Source: Bacteroidota bacterium (GTDB taxonomy: Bacteria > Bacteroidota > Bacteroidia > 2-12-FULL-35-15). From it: a stretch of 64,000 bases of DNA. The stretch spans positions 29,203-93,202 of the forward strand of contig JAOQAD010000002.1 of NCBI GenBank assembly GCA_025963775.1, written 5' to 3'. The stretch's first letter is position 1. Every line of letters begins with the position of its first letter. Below are positions 19,492-28,828 of this stretch, piece by piece. A model generated the notes under the pieces. The model was not told the origin of the DNA and searched no databases. It saw only the letters and a list, made by a program, of their open reading frames with translations. The translations under genes and the position numbers were made by a program.

Positions 19492-20073
19492 CTAATGGTT
19501 TTTTATGTTCTGCTCAATGTTCCTGTCGGGCATCCACCATAACACAGCCACACAAAGATAAAGGATCCCCGAGATCAGCGGATGGATAAAAGCCGCCGGG
19601 ATTGCAAGTGTGTAGAGCAATGCAGAAAGCATTCCCTTTTTGCCCTGCTTTTTTAAGGGCCCATAGAGAGCGGGATCATGGGAATGAGTCTTCATGATCA
19701 TCTTTAAAAGGATAAAATAAGCGATGCCGCACATGTCTAATAAAACAGCATAGACGGCAACAGCAATCCTGTCGAAATTTGTTTCGCCCATCCATTCAGT
19801 GGCAAAAGGCACGAGTGAAAGCCAGAAAAGCAAATGCATGTTTGCCCAGAGCATCTTGCTGTTTACCTGCTCTACCGCATGGATCAGGTGATGATGATTT
19901 CCCCAGTAGATTCCGATCATAATGAAGCTCATGAGGTAACAGGTGAGGACCGGGAATAAGGGTTTAATATCCACCCAGCTGGTACTGTGTGGAATCTTTA
20001 GCTGCAACACCATGATCGTGATGATGATCGCGATCACACCGTCGCTGAATGCTTCAAGCCTTGTCTTTGTCAT
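19492..20073 (-). CDS. TMEM175/DUF1211-type membrane protein (putative K+ channel family)
   Basis: TKTRLEAFSDGVIAIIITIMVLQLKIP, the characteristic RxxxFSD first helix. Confidence 0.88.
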   Translation of the reverse strand: MTKTRLEAFSDGVIAIIITIMVLQLKIPHSTSWVDIKPLFPVLTCYLMSFIMIGIYWGNHHHLIHAVEQVNSKMLWANMHLLFWLSLVPFATEWMGETNFDRIAVAVYAVLLDMCGIAYFILLKMIMKTHSHDPALYGPLKKQGKKGMLSALLYTLAIPAAFIHPLISGILYLCVAVLWWMPDRNIEQNIKNH

Positions 20074-20076
20074 TTT

Positions 20077-20514
20077 TTAAACGATCTGCTTTTTTATTTC
20101 CGATGCAAGCCTGTCGAGCTCCGTCCGTTCAGTAGGCGCATAATATTTTTCGCTGAAGCGAAATCCGAAACCATCGGCTTTGAAGCGCGGGAATACATGC
20201 AAATGTGCATGGAACACTTCCTGTCCGGCTGCTTCGCCATCTGCTAAAAGATAATTCACGCCTTCGCAGGGAATGCTGCTTTTCTTCAATGCTTCGTTGA
20301 TCTTTATTCCTATTTTGAACATGTATGCTCCGGCATCATCATGTGAATGATCGATATACGGGATGTGCTCTTTCGGGATCACGAGCACATGTCCCGGGTT
20401 CACAGGCTGCAGGTCCATGATCGCGATGACCGTTTCATCTTCATACACAATGCTTGCTTCCAGCTTTCGTTCGATGATCCTGCAAAAAATACAATCTGTT
20501 TTATCTTCTTTCAT
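20077..20514 (-). CDS. HIT family hydrolase
   Basis: CIFCRIIERKLEASIVYED; histidine triad HAHLHVFPR. Confidence 0.93.
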   Translation of the reverse strand: MKEDKTDCIFCRIIERKLEASIVYEDETVIAIMDLQPVNPGHVLVIPKEHIPYIDHSHDDAGAYMFKIGIKINEALKKSSIPCEGVNYLLADGEAAGQEVFHAHLHVFPRFKADGFGFRFSEKYYAPTERTELDRLASEIKKQIV

Positions 20515-20526
20515 GTGGTGAATGGG

Positions 20527-21738
20527 TTATTCAATGTGCACGACAAGCCCTTTCAGGTATTCGCCTTCGGGATGAAAAATATTTACGCAATGGTCGGGCG
20601 GCTGTGAAAGGTGGTGCAGCACACGTACATTCCTTCCAGCTTCAATGGCTGCAGCCATTACGGTTGAGTTGAATGTGTTCTTGTCCACCACCTGCGAGCA
20701 GGAAAATGTAAACAGCAATCCACCCGGTTTGATCTGCCTGATCGCTTCATAATTCAAACGTTTGTATCCCATCACTGCATTGTGCTTCACATTCTGGTGC
20801 TTTGCAAATGCAGGAGGGTCCAATACAATAATGTCATAGGTATTCTCGCGGTGCTTCAGGAATTCGAAGGTATCCATTGCAAAGGAGGAATGATTTTTAA
20901 TCCCGTTCAGCTCAATGTTACGGTCGGTCAATTCAATAGCTTTTTTGGAAATGTCGGTAGAGTGCACTTCTTTTGCTCCTTCAGCAGCGGCATATACAGA
21001 GAACCCACCGGAATAGCAAAAGGTGTTGAGTACCACTTTATCTTTCGAGTAGCTGCCCAGTAATTTACGGTTCTCACGCTGATCGAGGAAGAAGCCGGTC
21101 TTTTGCCCGCCTTCAAAATCAATGTAAAATTTATTGTTGTTCTCCAATGCGATCGTTTCCACTGTTGCCTGCTCATTCTTCCAGAGATAGCCGTTTGGCG
21201 CTTTAATGGCAGCCTGCTTCGGCATCGTGTCCTCGCTTTTATCATACACCGCGATAAGGGTATCGCCATAAATTTCCCGCAGGCAATCCACCAGCAGCGG
21301 CTTGATCAGGTGCATCCCGATGGAATGGCTTTGAAATACTGCCGTGCCGTTGTAATAATCGATCACCAAACCGGGCAGGCCGTCGCCTTCGCCGAAGAAC
21401 AGCCGGTAGCAGTTGGTGGAAGGATTGTTTACGAGATGCAGTTGTTTCCTGAAATCGTAAGCTTTCTGCAATTTGCTTTTCCAGAATTCGCGGTCGGGGG
21501 TCACTTCCGTGTACGAAAACATCCTGATCGCGATGGAGCCGATCTGATAATGGCCCATGCCGAGCAATTCATTTTGAGAAGTATACACTTCCACCACATC
21601 GCCTTCGCGCAGGTCATCGCCTTCGTAATCGGGCGGCAGACTGATCTTTTTGATCGCGCCGGAAAACACCCAGGGATGAAAACGTTTTAAGCTATGGTCT
21701 TTTCCGCTGTGGAGCGTTACTTTGATGTATTCGGGCAT
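20527..21738 (-). CDS. class I SAM-dependent rRNA methyltransferase (RlmI-like) with PUA domain
   Basis: HPWVFSGAIKKI; VLNTFCYSGGFSVYAAAEGAKEVHSTDIS; VLDPPAFAK. Confidence 0.9.
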   Translation of the reverse strand: MPEYIKVTLHSGKDHSLKRFHPWVFSGAIKKISLPPDYEGDDLREGDVVEVYTSQNELLGMGHYQIGSIAIRMFSYTEVTPDREFWKSKLQKAYDFRKQLHLVNNPSTNCYRLFFGEGDGLPGLVIDYYNGTAVFQSHSIGMHLIKPLLVDCLREIYGDTLIAVYDKSEDTMPKQAAIKAPNGYLWKNEQATVETIALENNNKFYIDFEGGQKTGFFLDQRENRKLLGSYSKDKVVLNTFCYSGGFSVYAAAEGAKEVHSTDISKKAIELTDRNIELNGIKNHSSFAMDTFEFLKHRENTYDIIVLDPPAFAKHQNVKHNAVMGYKRLNYEAIRQIKPGGLLFTFSCSQVVDKNTFNSTVMAAAIEAGRNVRVLHHLSQPPDHCVNIFHPEGEYLKGLVVHIE

Positions 21739-21821
21739 AAATGATCTACTAATTACGAATTAATACTAATCTGCAAATCTCTGTTTGCTAAGGGCGAATT
21801 TACGAATAATTTGCGGAGCAA

Positions 21822-21850
21822 TTCCCCTTCTTCCGGGAGGGGGCAGGGAT
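21822..21850. repeat. imperfect intergenic palindrome CCCCTTCTTCCGGGAGGGGG
   Basis: GC-rich hairpin in AT-rich intergenic space. Confidence 0.45.
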
Positions 21851-21871
21851 GGTAATACAACTTGAAAAAAA

Positions 21872-22480
21872 TCAGATATTAATAATAAACCTGTACGGCC
21901 ATTGTGCATGATCGCCTGCATAATCAACGCCAACGCGTGGGCCCGCGATGATGTCTTTTTTATGGATCTTCAGTCCGCGGTCCTCTATCCAGATCACTTT
22001 CCCGGTAAGGTCGAGCCCGGTATGCTTTGTTTTAATGCCCAATGCCTGCGATACGGTTCCGGGGCCGCCGGCAATTTTATTCTTTTTATCTTTTTGAAGA
22101 ATGTCTATAGCTTTCCCTTTTCCGCTCATGTTGCGGCGTTCAAGAATAGTCTCGAGTCCGTCTGCAGGTTTGATCGCGCGGATCAGCACGGCATGCGGCG
22201 TATCCCTGAAATTGGTCACCACGTTGAACAGGTGATGAATACCGTAACACAGGTAAACATAGCTTACGCCGCCATCTGCAAACATGATCTCGGTGCGGTT
22301 GGTCCGCCGGTTGCCGAATGCATGCGAAGCTTTGTCGATCTCACCGGCGTAGGCTTCTGTTTCGGTGATGATGCCGCTGGTAAGCTTTCCGTCGATCTTT
22401 GTACAGAGGTGTTTTCCAAGCAGGTCTTTTGCAACCTGCACCACATCTTCATGGAGGTAAAAATCTTTTTCCAGTTTCAT
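21872..22480 (-). CDS. DNA-3-methyladenine glycosylase (AAG/MPG family)
   Basis: [73 protein letters not shown]. Confidence 0.94.
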   Translation of the reverse strand: [202 protein letters not shown]

Positions 22481-22513
22481 CGGTATAATACAGTTTAAAT
22501 AGTCGTGCCAGCC

Positions 22514-24418
22514 TTAGCACAGGAGAAGCCGGTTCTCATCATCATATTTCAGAAGGTCATTGTCGATCATCAGTTGGATCGTATGGATGATCTTATTCTC
22601 ATTGCTTCCAATCACCGCATCCACCAGGTGTTTCAGGTCGAGTGGGTGCACGGCAAGTAATTCCTTTATCTGCAGGCTGATGCTTTCATATTCATCGGTA
22701 TGCAGCACTGTTTTGTTTTCTTCGAGGCATACATCGCAGTGATTGCAGCGGTATGCAGCACCTTCACCGAAATAAGAGAGCAGGAGCTGGCTGCGGCAGC
22801 GGTGAGTGCTTTCTGCGTAGTGCAGGACAGATTGCATCCGTTCCATTGCTCGCTTTTTCAGCATGGAAAAATTCTCCTTCGAGAGGCTTAAAATTTTTGC
22901 ATCCACGCGGGGCTGAAGGAAAGTAAGCTGCGGAAGCTCCGTTTGCGGCGCATAGGTGAGAAGCTTCATCTGCTGCAGGTAATTCAAACGCTTCACCACT
23001 TCATCCTTGCTGATGGATGCTTTTTTAGCAAGGTCGTATTCGCTGATCTTTACAAAACTATCGAAAAGCCCTGAATAGGAGCGGAGCAGGAGCTTGATGA
23101 AGAGGTCCAGCTTCGGGTTGGAGATCTGGAATTTATAAAGGTCTTCCCGGTTCATGTCAAGCTTGATCCGGGAAGGCTGAAAAACAGCATCCGTAAGAGA
23201 AATATAGCCTTCGCGCTCAATGAATTTCAAGCTGTTGAACACGGTGATGGCCTGTAATTTATAAGTATCGCACAGATCCGCGATGTTGAAATCATAGGTG
23301 CTGCCTGCACCGGAACCGATCGGGATCTGGTAGTAATTCGCGAGTGCCTGGTAGGTCTGGCGGATCTCTTCCAGTTCAGGAAAGCTTGTTTCCACATTCC
23401 GCTGCAGCTCGATCTTATCGCCGGGATTGTATAAAAGAATCGCAAATGCTTTCTGTTCATCCCTTCCGGCACGGCCTGCTTCCTGGAAATAAGCCTCCAG
23501 TGAATCGGGCAGGTCCATGTGCACTACGAAGCGCACATCCGGCTTGTCGATGCCCATTCCGAATGCATTGGTGCAGACAATGATCCTCGTTTTATCCCGG
23601 ATCCAGTTGCTTTGCTTCTGGTCACGCATTTTTCCATCGAGGCCTGCATGATAAAAATCTGCGGAGATCTTATGACTGATGAGATAAGAAGCGATCTCCT
23701 GTGTTTTTTTCCGGTTCCTCACATACACGATCCCGGTTCCTTTTACGCTGTTGGCGATCTTTACAAGCCTTGCCAGCTTGTCTTCTTCGTATAACACAAC
23801 ATAAGCAAGGTTCTTTCTTTCAAAGCTTTTCTGAAGTGCGTTCTCTTTTTTGAACAGGAGTTTTTGCTGGATGTCTTTCACCACTTCAGGCGTGGCGGTA
23901 GCTGTTAAGGCAAGCACGGGAATTCCCGGGAGCAGCTCGCGCAGCTCAGCGATCTTCAGGTAGCTCGGGCGGAAATCGTATCCCCACTGTGAGATGCAAT
24001 GCGATTCATCGATCGCGATCAGGTTCACCTTCATTTTCAGCAGGCGTGCCTTCACGATCTCTGTTTCCAGCCTTTCCGGCGATAAGTAAAGAAACCGGAT
24101 ATTGCCGTGAACACAATTGTCAAGCGCAATGTCGATCTCCCGCTTGTGCATGGCCGATGTGATCGCGATGGCTTTTATATTCCTTTGCACCAGGTTCTCC
24201 ACCTGGTCTTTCATCAGTGCGATGAGCGGCGATACCACGATGCAGATGCCTTCCTTCGCAAGGGCAGGCACCTGGAAGCAGATGGATTTTCCACCACCCG
24301 TTGGCAGAAGCGCAAGCGTATCTTTCCCGCTCAGCACGGAATTGATGATCTCTTCCTGCAAAGGGCGAAAGGTCTTGAAACCCCAGTGTTTTTCTAATAT
24401 GTCGTGGATCGCAGCCAT
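22514..24418 (-). CDS. RecQ family ATP-dependent DNA helicase
   Basis: LLPTGGGKSICFQVPAL, IDESHCISQWGYDFRPSY, QEAGRAGRD, Cys-rich Zn module CRSQLLLSYFGEGAAYRCNHCDVC. Start at 24418 (MAAIHDIL) because upstream ORF codons read through an intergenic repeat. Confidence 0.94.
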   Translation of the reverse strand: MAAIHDILEKHWGFKTFRPLQEEIINSVLSGKDTLALLPTGGGKSICFQVPALAKEGICIVVSPLIALMKDQVENLVQRNIKAIAITSAMHKREIDIALDNCVHGNIRFLYLSPERLETEIVKARLLKMKVNLIAIDESHCISQWGYDFRPSYLKIAELRELLPGIPVLALTATATPEVVKDIQQKLLFKKENALQKSFERKNLAYVVLYEEDKLARLVKIANSVKGTGIVYVRNRKKTQEIASYLISHKISADFYHAGLDGKMRDQKQSNWIRDKTRIIVCTNAFGMGIDKPDVRFVVHMDLPDSLEAYFQEAGRAGRDEQKAFAILLYNPGDKIELQRNVETSFPELEEIRQTYQALANYYQIPIGSGAGSTYDFNIADLCDTYKLQAITVFNSLKFIEREGYISLTDAVFQPSRIKLDMNREDLYKFQISNPKLDLFIKLLLRSYSGLFDSFVKISEYDLAKKASISKDEVVKRLNYLQQMKLLTYAPQTELPQLTFLQPRVDAKILSLSKENFSMLKKRAMERMQSVLHYAESTHRCRSQLLLSYFGEGAAYRCNHCDVCLEENKTVLHTDEYESISLQIKELLAVHPLDLKHLVDAVIGSNENKIIHTIQLMIDNDLLKYDDENRLLLC

Positions 24419-24464
24419 GGTGACGGACAGCGAATTTACGAAAATAATGGGAGGTTCGGGATCG

Positions 24465-24496
24465 AATAAGATCCCTCGGGCAAGCTCGGGATGACA
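24465..24496. repeat. AATAAGATCCCTCGGGCAAGCTCGGGATGACAGA repeat
   Basis: Same family as 16372 and 24620. Confidence 0.85.
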
Positions 24497-24548
24497 GAGC
24501 ATTGCGGCAAAGCCATAACAGTATCAAATCATAATTTTATCATAGATC

Positions 24549-24604
24549 GCGAAGCGATCATCATTTAAAGCATAAAAATCTTAGGAGATCTGCGTTCCAT
24601 TATG
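24549..24604. repeat. dispersed AT-rich repeat
   Basis: Aligns with 1574-1630. Confidence 0.6.
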
Positions 24605-24619
24605 CACAGCTTTGCAACG

Positions 24620-24652
24620 AATAAGATCCCTCGGGCAAGCTCAGGATGACAA
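24620..24652. repeat. AATAAGATCCCTCGGGCAAGCTCAGGATGACAAA repeat
   Basis: Direct-orientation copy of 24465-24496. Confidence 0.85.
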
Positions 24653-24669
24653 ACAGCTCAACGTGAGAT

Positions 24670-25164
24670 TTAAAAGCTGAAAAACGGCAGCTTCAAACTC
24701 TTCGGTGGCTTCACTCTTCCTTCGTTAACAGCCTTGCGGTACTCGAGCAGCCATTCCACGGCTTTCTCTTCCGATTTAACAACCTTATAGGCCACCTTCG
24801 GCTTATAGAATTTAAAATAAAAATCCGCCAGCAGCTGGTAGGCGAGATTGTCTGCGACCACTGCAATTGCCATAAAAGGCTGGAGAGGCTCCACGCGGAT
24901 GGAATATACTTTTGCTTCTTTGGTGAAATTAACATGGCTCTGCGCCTTGAAGATAAAGAGCGTTTTTACATCATTCGTAAGCTCCTGGTATGCATTGAAG
25001 AGCTCTTTTTTTTCGGGGACGTCAATGATCGATCCGTTTAAATAATTGACCCTGATGATCCCGGAACTATCTAATGTAAGCTCAGCAAAGGGCAGGTGCA
25101 ATGTTTTTACAATCGTAACATGCATAAAGGTGGAGTAGCTAAATGTGGTTTCGGGAACGAACAT
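24670..25164 (-). CDS. hypothetical STAS/SpoIIAA-like small protein
   Basis: Alternating beta/alpha pattern, GIIRVNYLNGSIIDVPEKKELFNAYQEL; start uncertain (25188, 25164 or 25125). Confidence 0.65.
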   Translation of the reverse strand: MFVPETTFSYSTFMHVTIVKTLHLPFAELTLDSSGIIRVNYLNGSIIDVPEKKELFNAYQELTNDVKTLFIFKAQSHVNFTKEAKVYSIRVEPLQPFMAIAVVADNLAYQLLADFYFKFYKPKVAYKVVKSEEKAVEWLLEYRKAVNEGRVKPPKSLKLPFFSF

Positions 25165-25277
25165 AACAGAATAATCCGAACAAGGCAAGCCTGTGCCGGA
25201 ATTTTATAACGACCATTAAAAACGGAAAATCATATCCGTGTTTATAAGTTGTATGCCTGAAATTTTAGTAAGATTCG

Positions 25278-27302
25278 TTATTTTTCACGGAACAGTTTTT
25301 CGAGGGCGAACATCTCATCGCGCAGGCGTGCCGCTTCCGCGAAGTTGAATTCTTTCGCCGCCACTTCCATTGCTTTGCGTGTTTTTGTGATGGCTTTCTG
25401 CAGTTCCTCCTTGCTCATGTACTGTACCACCGGGTCGGCAGCGTAATTGATCTGCTCATTTTCAACATACGGCCTTGCCAGCTCGCCTTTTGCATCCACC
25501 ACAACGGTCGTTTGCCCAAGGATCGAAGCTCTTGTTTTATTGAGTGAAGTTGGAACGAGGTTATGTTCCAGGTTATAGGCGATCTGTTTTTTTCTCCTGC
25601 GTTCGGTCTCATCGATGGTTCGTCTCATTGAATCAGTGATCTTGTCTGCGTACATGATCACCCTTCCGTTGATGTTACGCGCTGCACGTCCTGCAGTCTG
25701 CGTCAGTGCGCGATCCGAACGGAGGAAGCCTTCCTTGTCCGCATCGAGGATCGCAACGAGTGAAACCTCCGGAAGGTCAAGCCCTTCCCGCAACAGGTTG
25801 ATCCCGATCAATACGTCAAATTTTCCCAGGCGGAGGTCACGCAGGATCTCCACACGCTCCAGCGTATCCACATCGGAGTGGATGTAGCGGCAGCGGATGC
25901 CGATGTTCAGCATGTATTTGTTCAACTCTTCAGCCATGCGTTTTGTCAGCGTGGTCACCAGTACGCGCTCATCACGCTTGGCAACTTTTTCCACTTCTTC
26001 CAGCAGGTCATCAATCTGGTTGATGCTCGGCCGCACTTCTATGATCGGGTCCAGCAACCCTGTCGGGCGGATCAGCTGCTCTGCTACAATTCCTTCCGAA
26101 CGCTGCAATTCATATTCAGCCGGGGTTGCGCTCACATAGATCACCTGGTGGATCAGTGTTTCAAATTCATCGTATTTCAAAGGACGGTTGTCCATCGCGG
26201 CAGGAAGCCTGAACCCGTATTCCACAAGATTTTCCTTGCGGGAGCGGTCGCCGCCGTACATCGCGCGGATCTGCGGAATGGTCACATGGCTTTCATCGAT
26301 CACCATTAAAAAATCATCCGGGAAATAATCGAGCAGGCAGAAAGGCCTTGAGCCGGGCAGGCGGCCGTCGAAGTAGCGTGAATAATTTTCGATGCCGGAG
26401 CAGTAGCCCAGTTCGCGCATCATCTCGAGATCGTATGTAACACGGTCTTCAAGGCGTTTTGCTTCAAGGTGTTTTCCGAGCTCCTTGAAATAATCCACCT
26501 GCTTCACCATGTCCTCCTGGATCTGCCAGATCGCGCCTTTCATGGTTTCCGGGCTGGTTACGAAAATGTTCGCCGGATAAATATTTACAGCATCGAGGCT
26601 GTCGATCTTTTTTCCTGTGTTCGTTTCAAAATATTCGATCTCTTCGATCTCATCATCAAAGAAGGTTACGCGCAATGAATGATCCGCGTAAGCGAGGTTG
26701 ATATCCACCACATCGCCTTTCACACGGAAGTTCCCACGGAGAAAATCGCCGGTGGTCCTTGAATACAGGCCTTCCACAAGCCTGTGCAGGAATTTGTTCC
26801 TGCTGATGATCTCGCCTTTTTCAATATGAAGCACATTGCTCCTGAATGATGTAGGGTTCCCGATACCATAAATGCAGGAAACGGAAGAAACCACGATCAC
26901 ATCCCGCCTGCCGGAAAGCAGGGCAGAAGTGGTGCTGAGGCGCAGCTTCTCGATCTCGTCATTGATCGCGAGGTCTTTTTCAATGTAGGTATTGGAGCTC
27001 GGAATGAAGGCTTCCGGCTGGTAATAATCGTAATAGCTGACAAAATATTCCACGGAATTCTGCGGGAAGAACTGCTTGAACTCCCCGTACAGCTGGGCTG
27101 CCAGCGTTTTGTTGTGACTGAGGATCAGTGTTGGTTTTCCTGTCTGCTGGATCACGTTGGCAATGGAAAATGTTTTTCCGGAGCCTGTTACCCCCAGTAA
27201 GGTTTGGGCAGGCAGGTCCTGGTTAACGCCTTCCACCAGCTGTTTGATGGCTGAGGGCTGATCGCCGGTTGGCTGAAAGTCTGATATGATTTTGAATTCC
27301 AT
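25278..27302 (-). CDS. uvrB: excinuclease ABC subunit B
   Basis: LLGVTGSGKTFSIANVI; YFVSYYDYYQPEAFIPSSNTYIEKD; INLLREGLDLPEVSLVAILDADKEGFLRS; C-terminal UVR motif. Confidence 0.98.
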   Translation of the reverse strand: MEFKIISDFQPTGDQPSAIKQLVEGVNQDLPAQTLLGVTGSGKTFSIANVIQQTGKPTLILSHNKTLAAQLYGEFKQFFPQNSVEYFVSYYDYYQPEAFIPSSNTYIEKDLAINDEIEKLRLSTTSALLSGRRDVIVVSSVSCIYGIGNPTSFRSNVLHIEKGEIISRNKFLHRLVEGLYSRTTGDFLRGNFRVKGDVVDINLAYADHSLRVTFFDDEIEEIEYFETNTGKKIDSLDAVNIYPANIFVTSPETMKGAIWQIQEDMVKQVDYFKELGKHLEAKRLEDRVTYDLEMMRELGYCSGIENYSRYFDGRLPGSRPFCLLDYFPDDFLMVIDESHVTIPQIRAMYGGDRSRKENLVEYGFRLPAAMDNRPLKYDEFETLIHQVIYVSATPAEYELQRSEGIVAEQLIRPTGLLDPIIEVRPSINQIDDLLEEVEKVAKRDERVLVTTLTKRMAEELNKYMLNIGIRCRYIHSDVDTLERVEILRDLRLGKFDVLIGINLLREGLDLPEVSLVAILDADKEGFLRSDRALTQTAGRAARNINGRVIMYADKITDSMRRTIDETERRRKKQIAYNLEHNLVPTSLNKTRASILGQTTVVVDAKGELARPYVENEQINYAADPVVQYMSKEELQKAITKTRKAMEVAAKEFNFAEAARLRDEMFALEKLFREK

Positions 27303-27309
27303 TCGGCTG

Positions 27310-27317
27310 CAAAGATA
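27310..27317 (-). promoter_or_regulatory. TATCTTTG -7 box of uvrB, 7 nt from start codon
   Basis: CAAAGATA on + strand. Confidence 0.55.
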
Positions 27318-27357
27318 CCGATTTTAGGCGGAAAGAGCGAGCGGTGACGAAAAAAAA

Positions 27358-28017
27358 TCAGCTGAGAATATCAAAACGGAGGAACAGAAAATAAGACATG
27401 CTGCTGTAGTTGGCATTTTTACCGATGTTGCGGGAAACATTATAAGCAAGCCGGTAATTTGTACCCAGCCCGATGTAGGCATTCTGTTCCTGGCGCTTGC
27501 TGTTCAACCGGAAAACAAAGTTTAATCCGGGCGCAAAAATATAAAAGTCATTCCCGTTAACAAATGCCGGAATAGCAAAAGAATCCTGCTTCCATACAAG
27601 CGGAAGGTTCGTTTTTAAAGGGATCTCCATTCTCAGTCGTTCCTGCAGCACCACTCCGAACATCATTTCAAAGTTGAGGAACACACAATTGCGAAAAGCT
27701 TCGGGGGCAGGAAGGGAATCCAGAGGGTGGTCAATCTTATGAAGTGCGAAATCCACACCGCAATGCCCGCCTATCATCAAGCGGCGGCCCGTGCCCTGCA
27801 ATCCAAGCCCGGATGTACCGCCATGAAAATAATTTCCAAGCATGTTGAAACTGGAATAGCCCACATCAAAGTACCAGGATTCGTATTCCCTTTTATTGGC
27901 TTGGTAAAGCAGGCTTTTCGGAACTGAACCTGGATGTAAATTCTCCAATGGACGGAAGTTGCCGCCAAAAGATGAGAAGGAGGAAAATATCAAAACAGAG
28001 AAGAGTAGCGTTCTCAT
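27358..28017 (-). CDS. hypothetical secreted/outer-membrane protein
   Basis: Signal peptide MRTLLFSVLIFSSFSSFGG; beta-rich pattern ending in aromatic residues. Confidence 0.65.
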   Translation of the reverse strand: MRTLLFSVLIFSSFSSFGGNFRPLENLHPGSVPKSLLYQANKREYESWYFDVGYSSFNMLGNYFHGGTSGLGLQGTGRRLMIGGHCGVDFALHKIDHPLDSLPAPEAFRNCVFLNFEMMFGVVLQERLRMEIPLKTNLPLVWKQDSFAIPAFVNGNDFYIFAPGLNFVFRLNSKRQEQNAYIGLGTNYRLAYNVSRNIGKNANYSSMSYFLFLRFDILS

Positions 28018-28060
28018 GTTGCTTGTTCCGGATTGATCTGTTTGATAAATCTACGAAATT

Positions 28061-28825
28061 TTATTTGTTCCAGGTCCTCCAGGCTTCTTCTGCCTGTTGT
28101 TTCAGCATCGACAGCCCGTTTACAACAGAGGCGCCCTGCGCTTTTCCGCGTTTCATAAATTCTGTTTCGGCCGGATTGTAAACAAGGTCATATAATAAAT
28201 GGGATGCGGCAATGTATTGATAAGGAATTTCCGGTGCTGCATGTACATCCGGGAACATTCCTACCGGTGTTGTATTTACAATAAGTTTGAATGCACGGAT
28301 GATGTATTCGTTCAGCTCATCATACGAAAATACCTTTTCGCTTTTCGCGGAAGATTTATCCCTCGTCACAAAATAACAATCGATCCCGATCTCTTTCAGC
28401 ACATGATGCACCGCTTTGGAAGCACCGCCGGTGCCAAGGATCAAAGCCCGCTCATGCTGCGTTTCAAGAAAAGGCTTGATGGATTGCCGGAAGCCATACA
28501 CATCCGTATTGTAGCCTGTTAAGTGGGAAGGCTGGAGGCCGGAGGCTGCTGAGATTTTAATACAGTTGACGGCTCCAACAGCTTTTGCCGTTTCATCGAG
28601 TTCGTCCAGGTACGGGATCACGCTTTCTTTGTAAGGGATGGTTACATTCAGCCCACAGAGCCCGGGATTATCCTTTATGAGCTGCGGAAGCTGGCTGATG
28701 TCAGTGATCGGGTACAATTCATATTCGCAATCTGTCCTGTTCTCTTTTTCAAACTTTTCAGTGAAGTATGCTTTGGAAAAGGAGTGGGAGAGAGGATAGC
28801 CGATGAGTCCGTATTTTTTCTGCAT
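28061..28825 (-). CDS. aroE: shikimate dehydrogenase
   Basis: YGLIGYPLSHSFSKAYF; GLNVTIPYKESVI; GAVNCIK; LILGTGGASKAV. Confidence 0.94.
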   Translation of the reverse strand: MQKKYGLIGYPLSHSFSKAYFTEKFEKENRTDCEYELYPITDISQLPQLIKDNPGLCGLNVTIPYKESVIPYLDELDETAKAVGAVNCIKISAASGLQPSHLTGYNTDVYGFRQSIKPFLETQHERALILGTGGASKAVHHVLKEIGIDCYFVTRDKSSAKSEKVFSYDELNEYIIRAFKLIVNTTPVGMFPDVHAAPEIPYQYIAASHLLYDLVYNPAETEFMKRGKAQGASVVNGLSMLKQQAEEAWRTWNK

Positions 28826-28828
28826 GTT

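Noticed and set aside
21103-21690. 195-aa plus-strand ORF
   Set aside because: Antisense to the RlmI-like methyltransferase.
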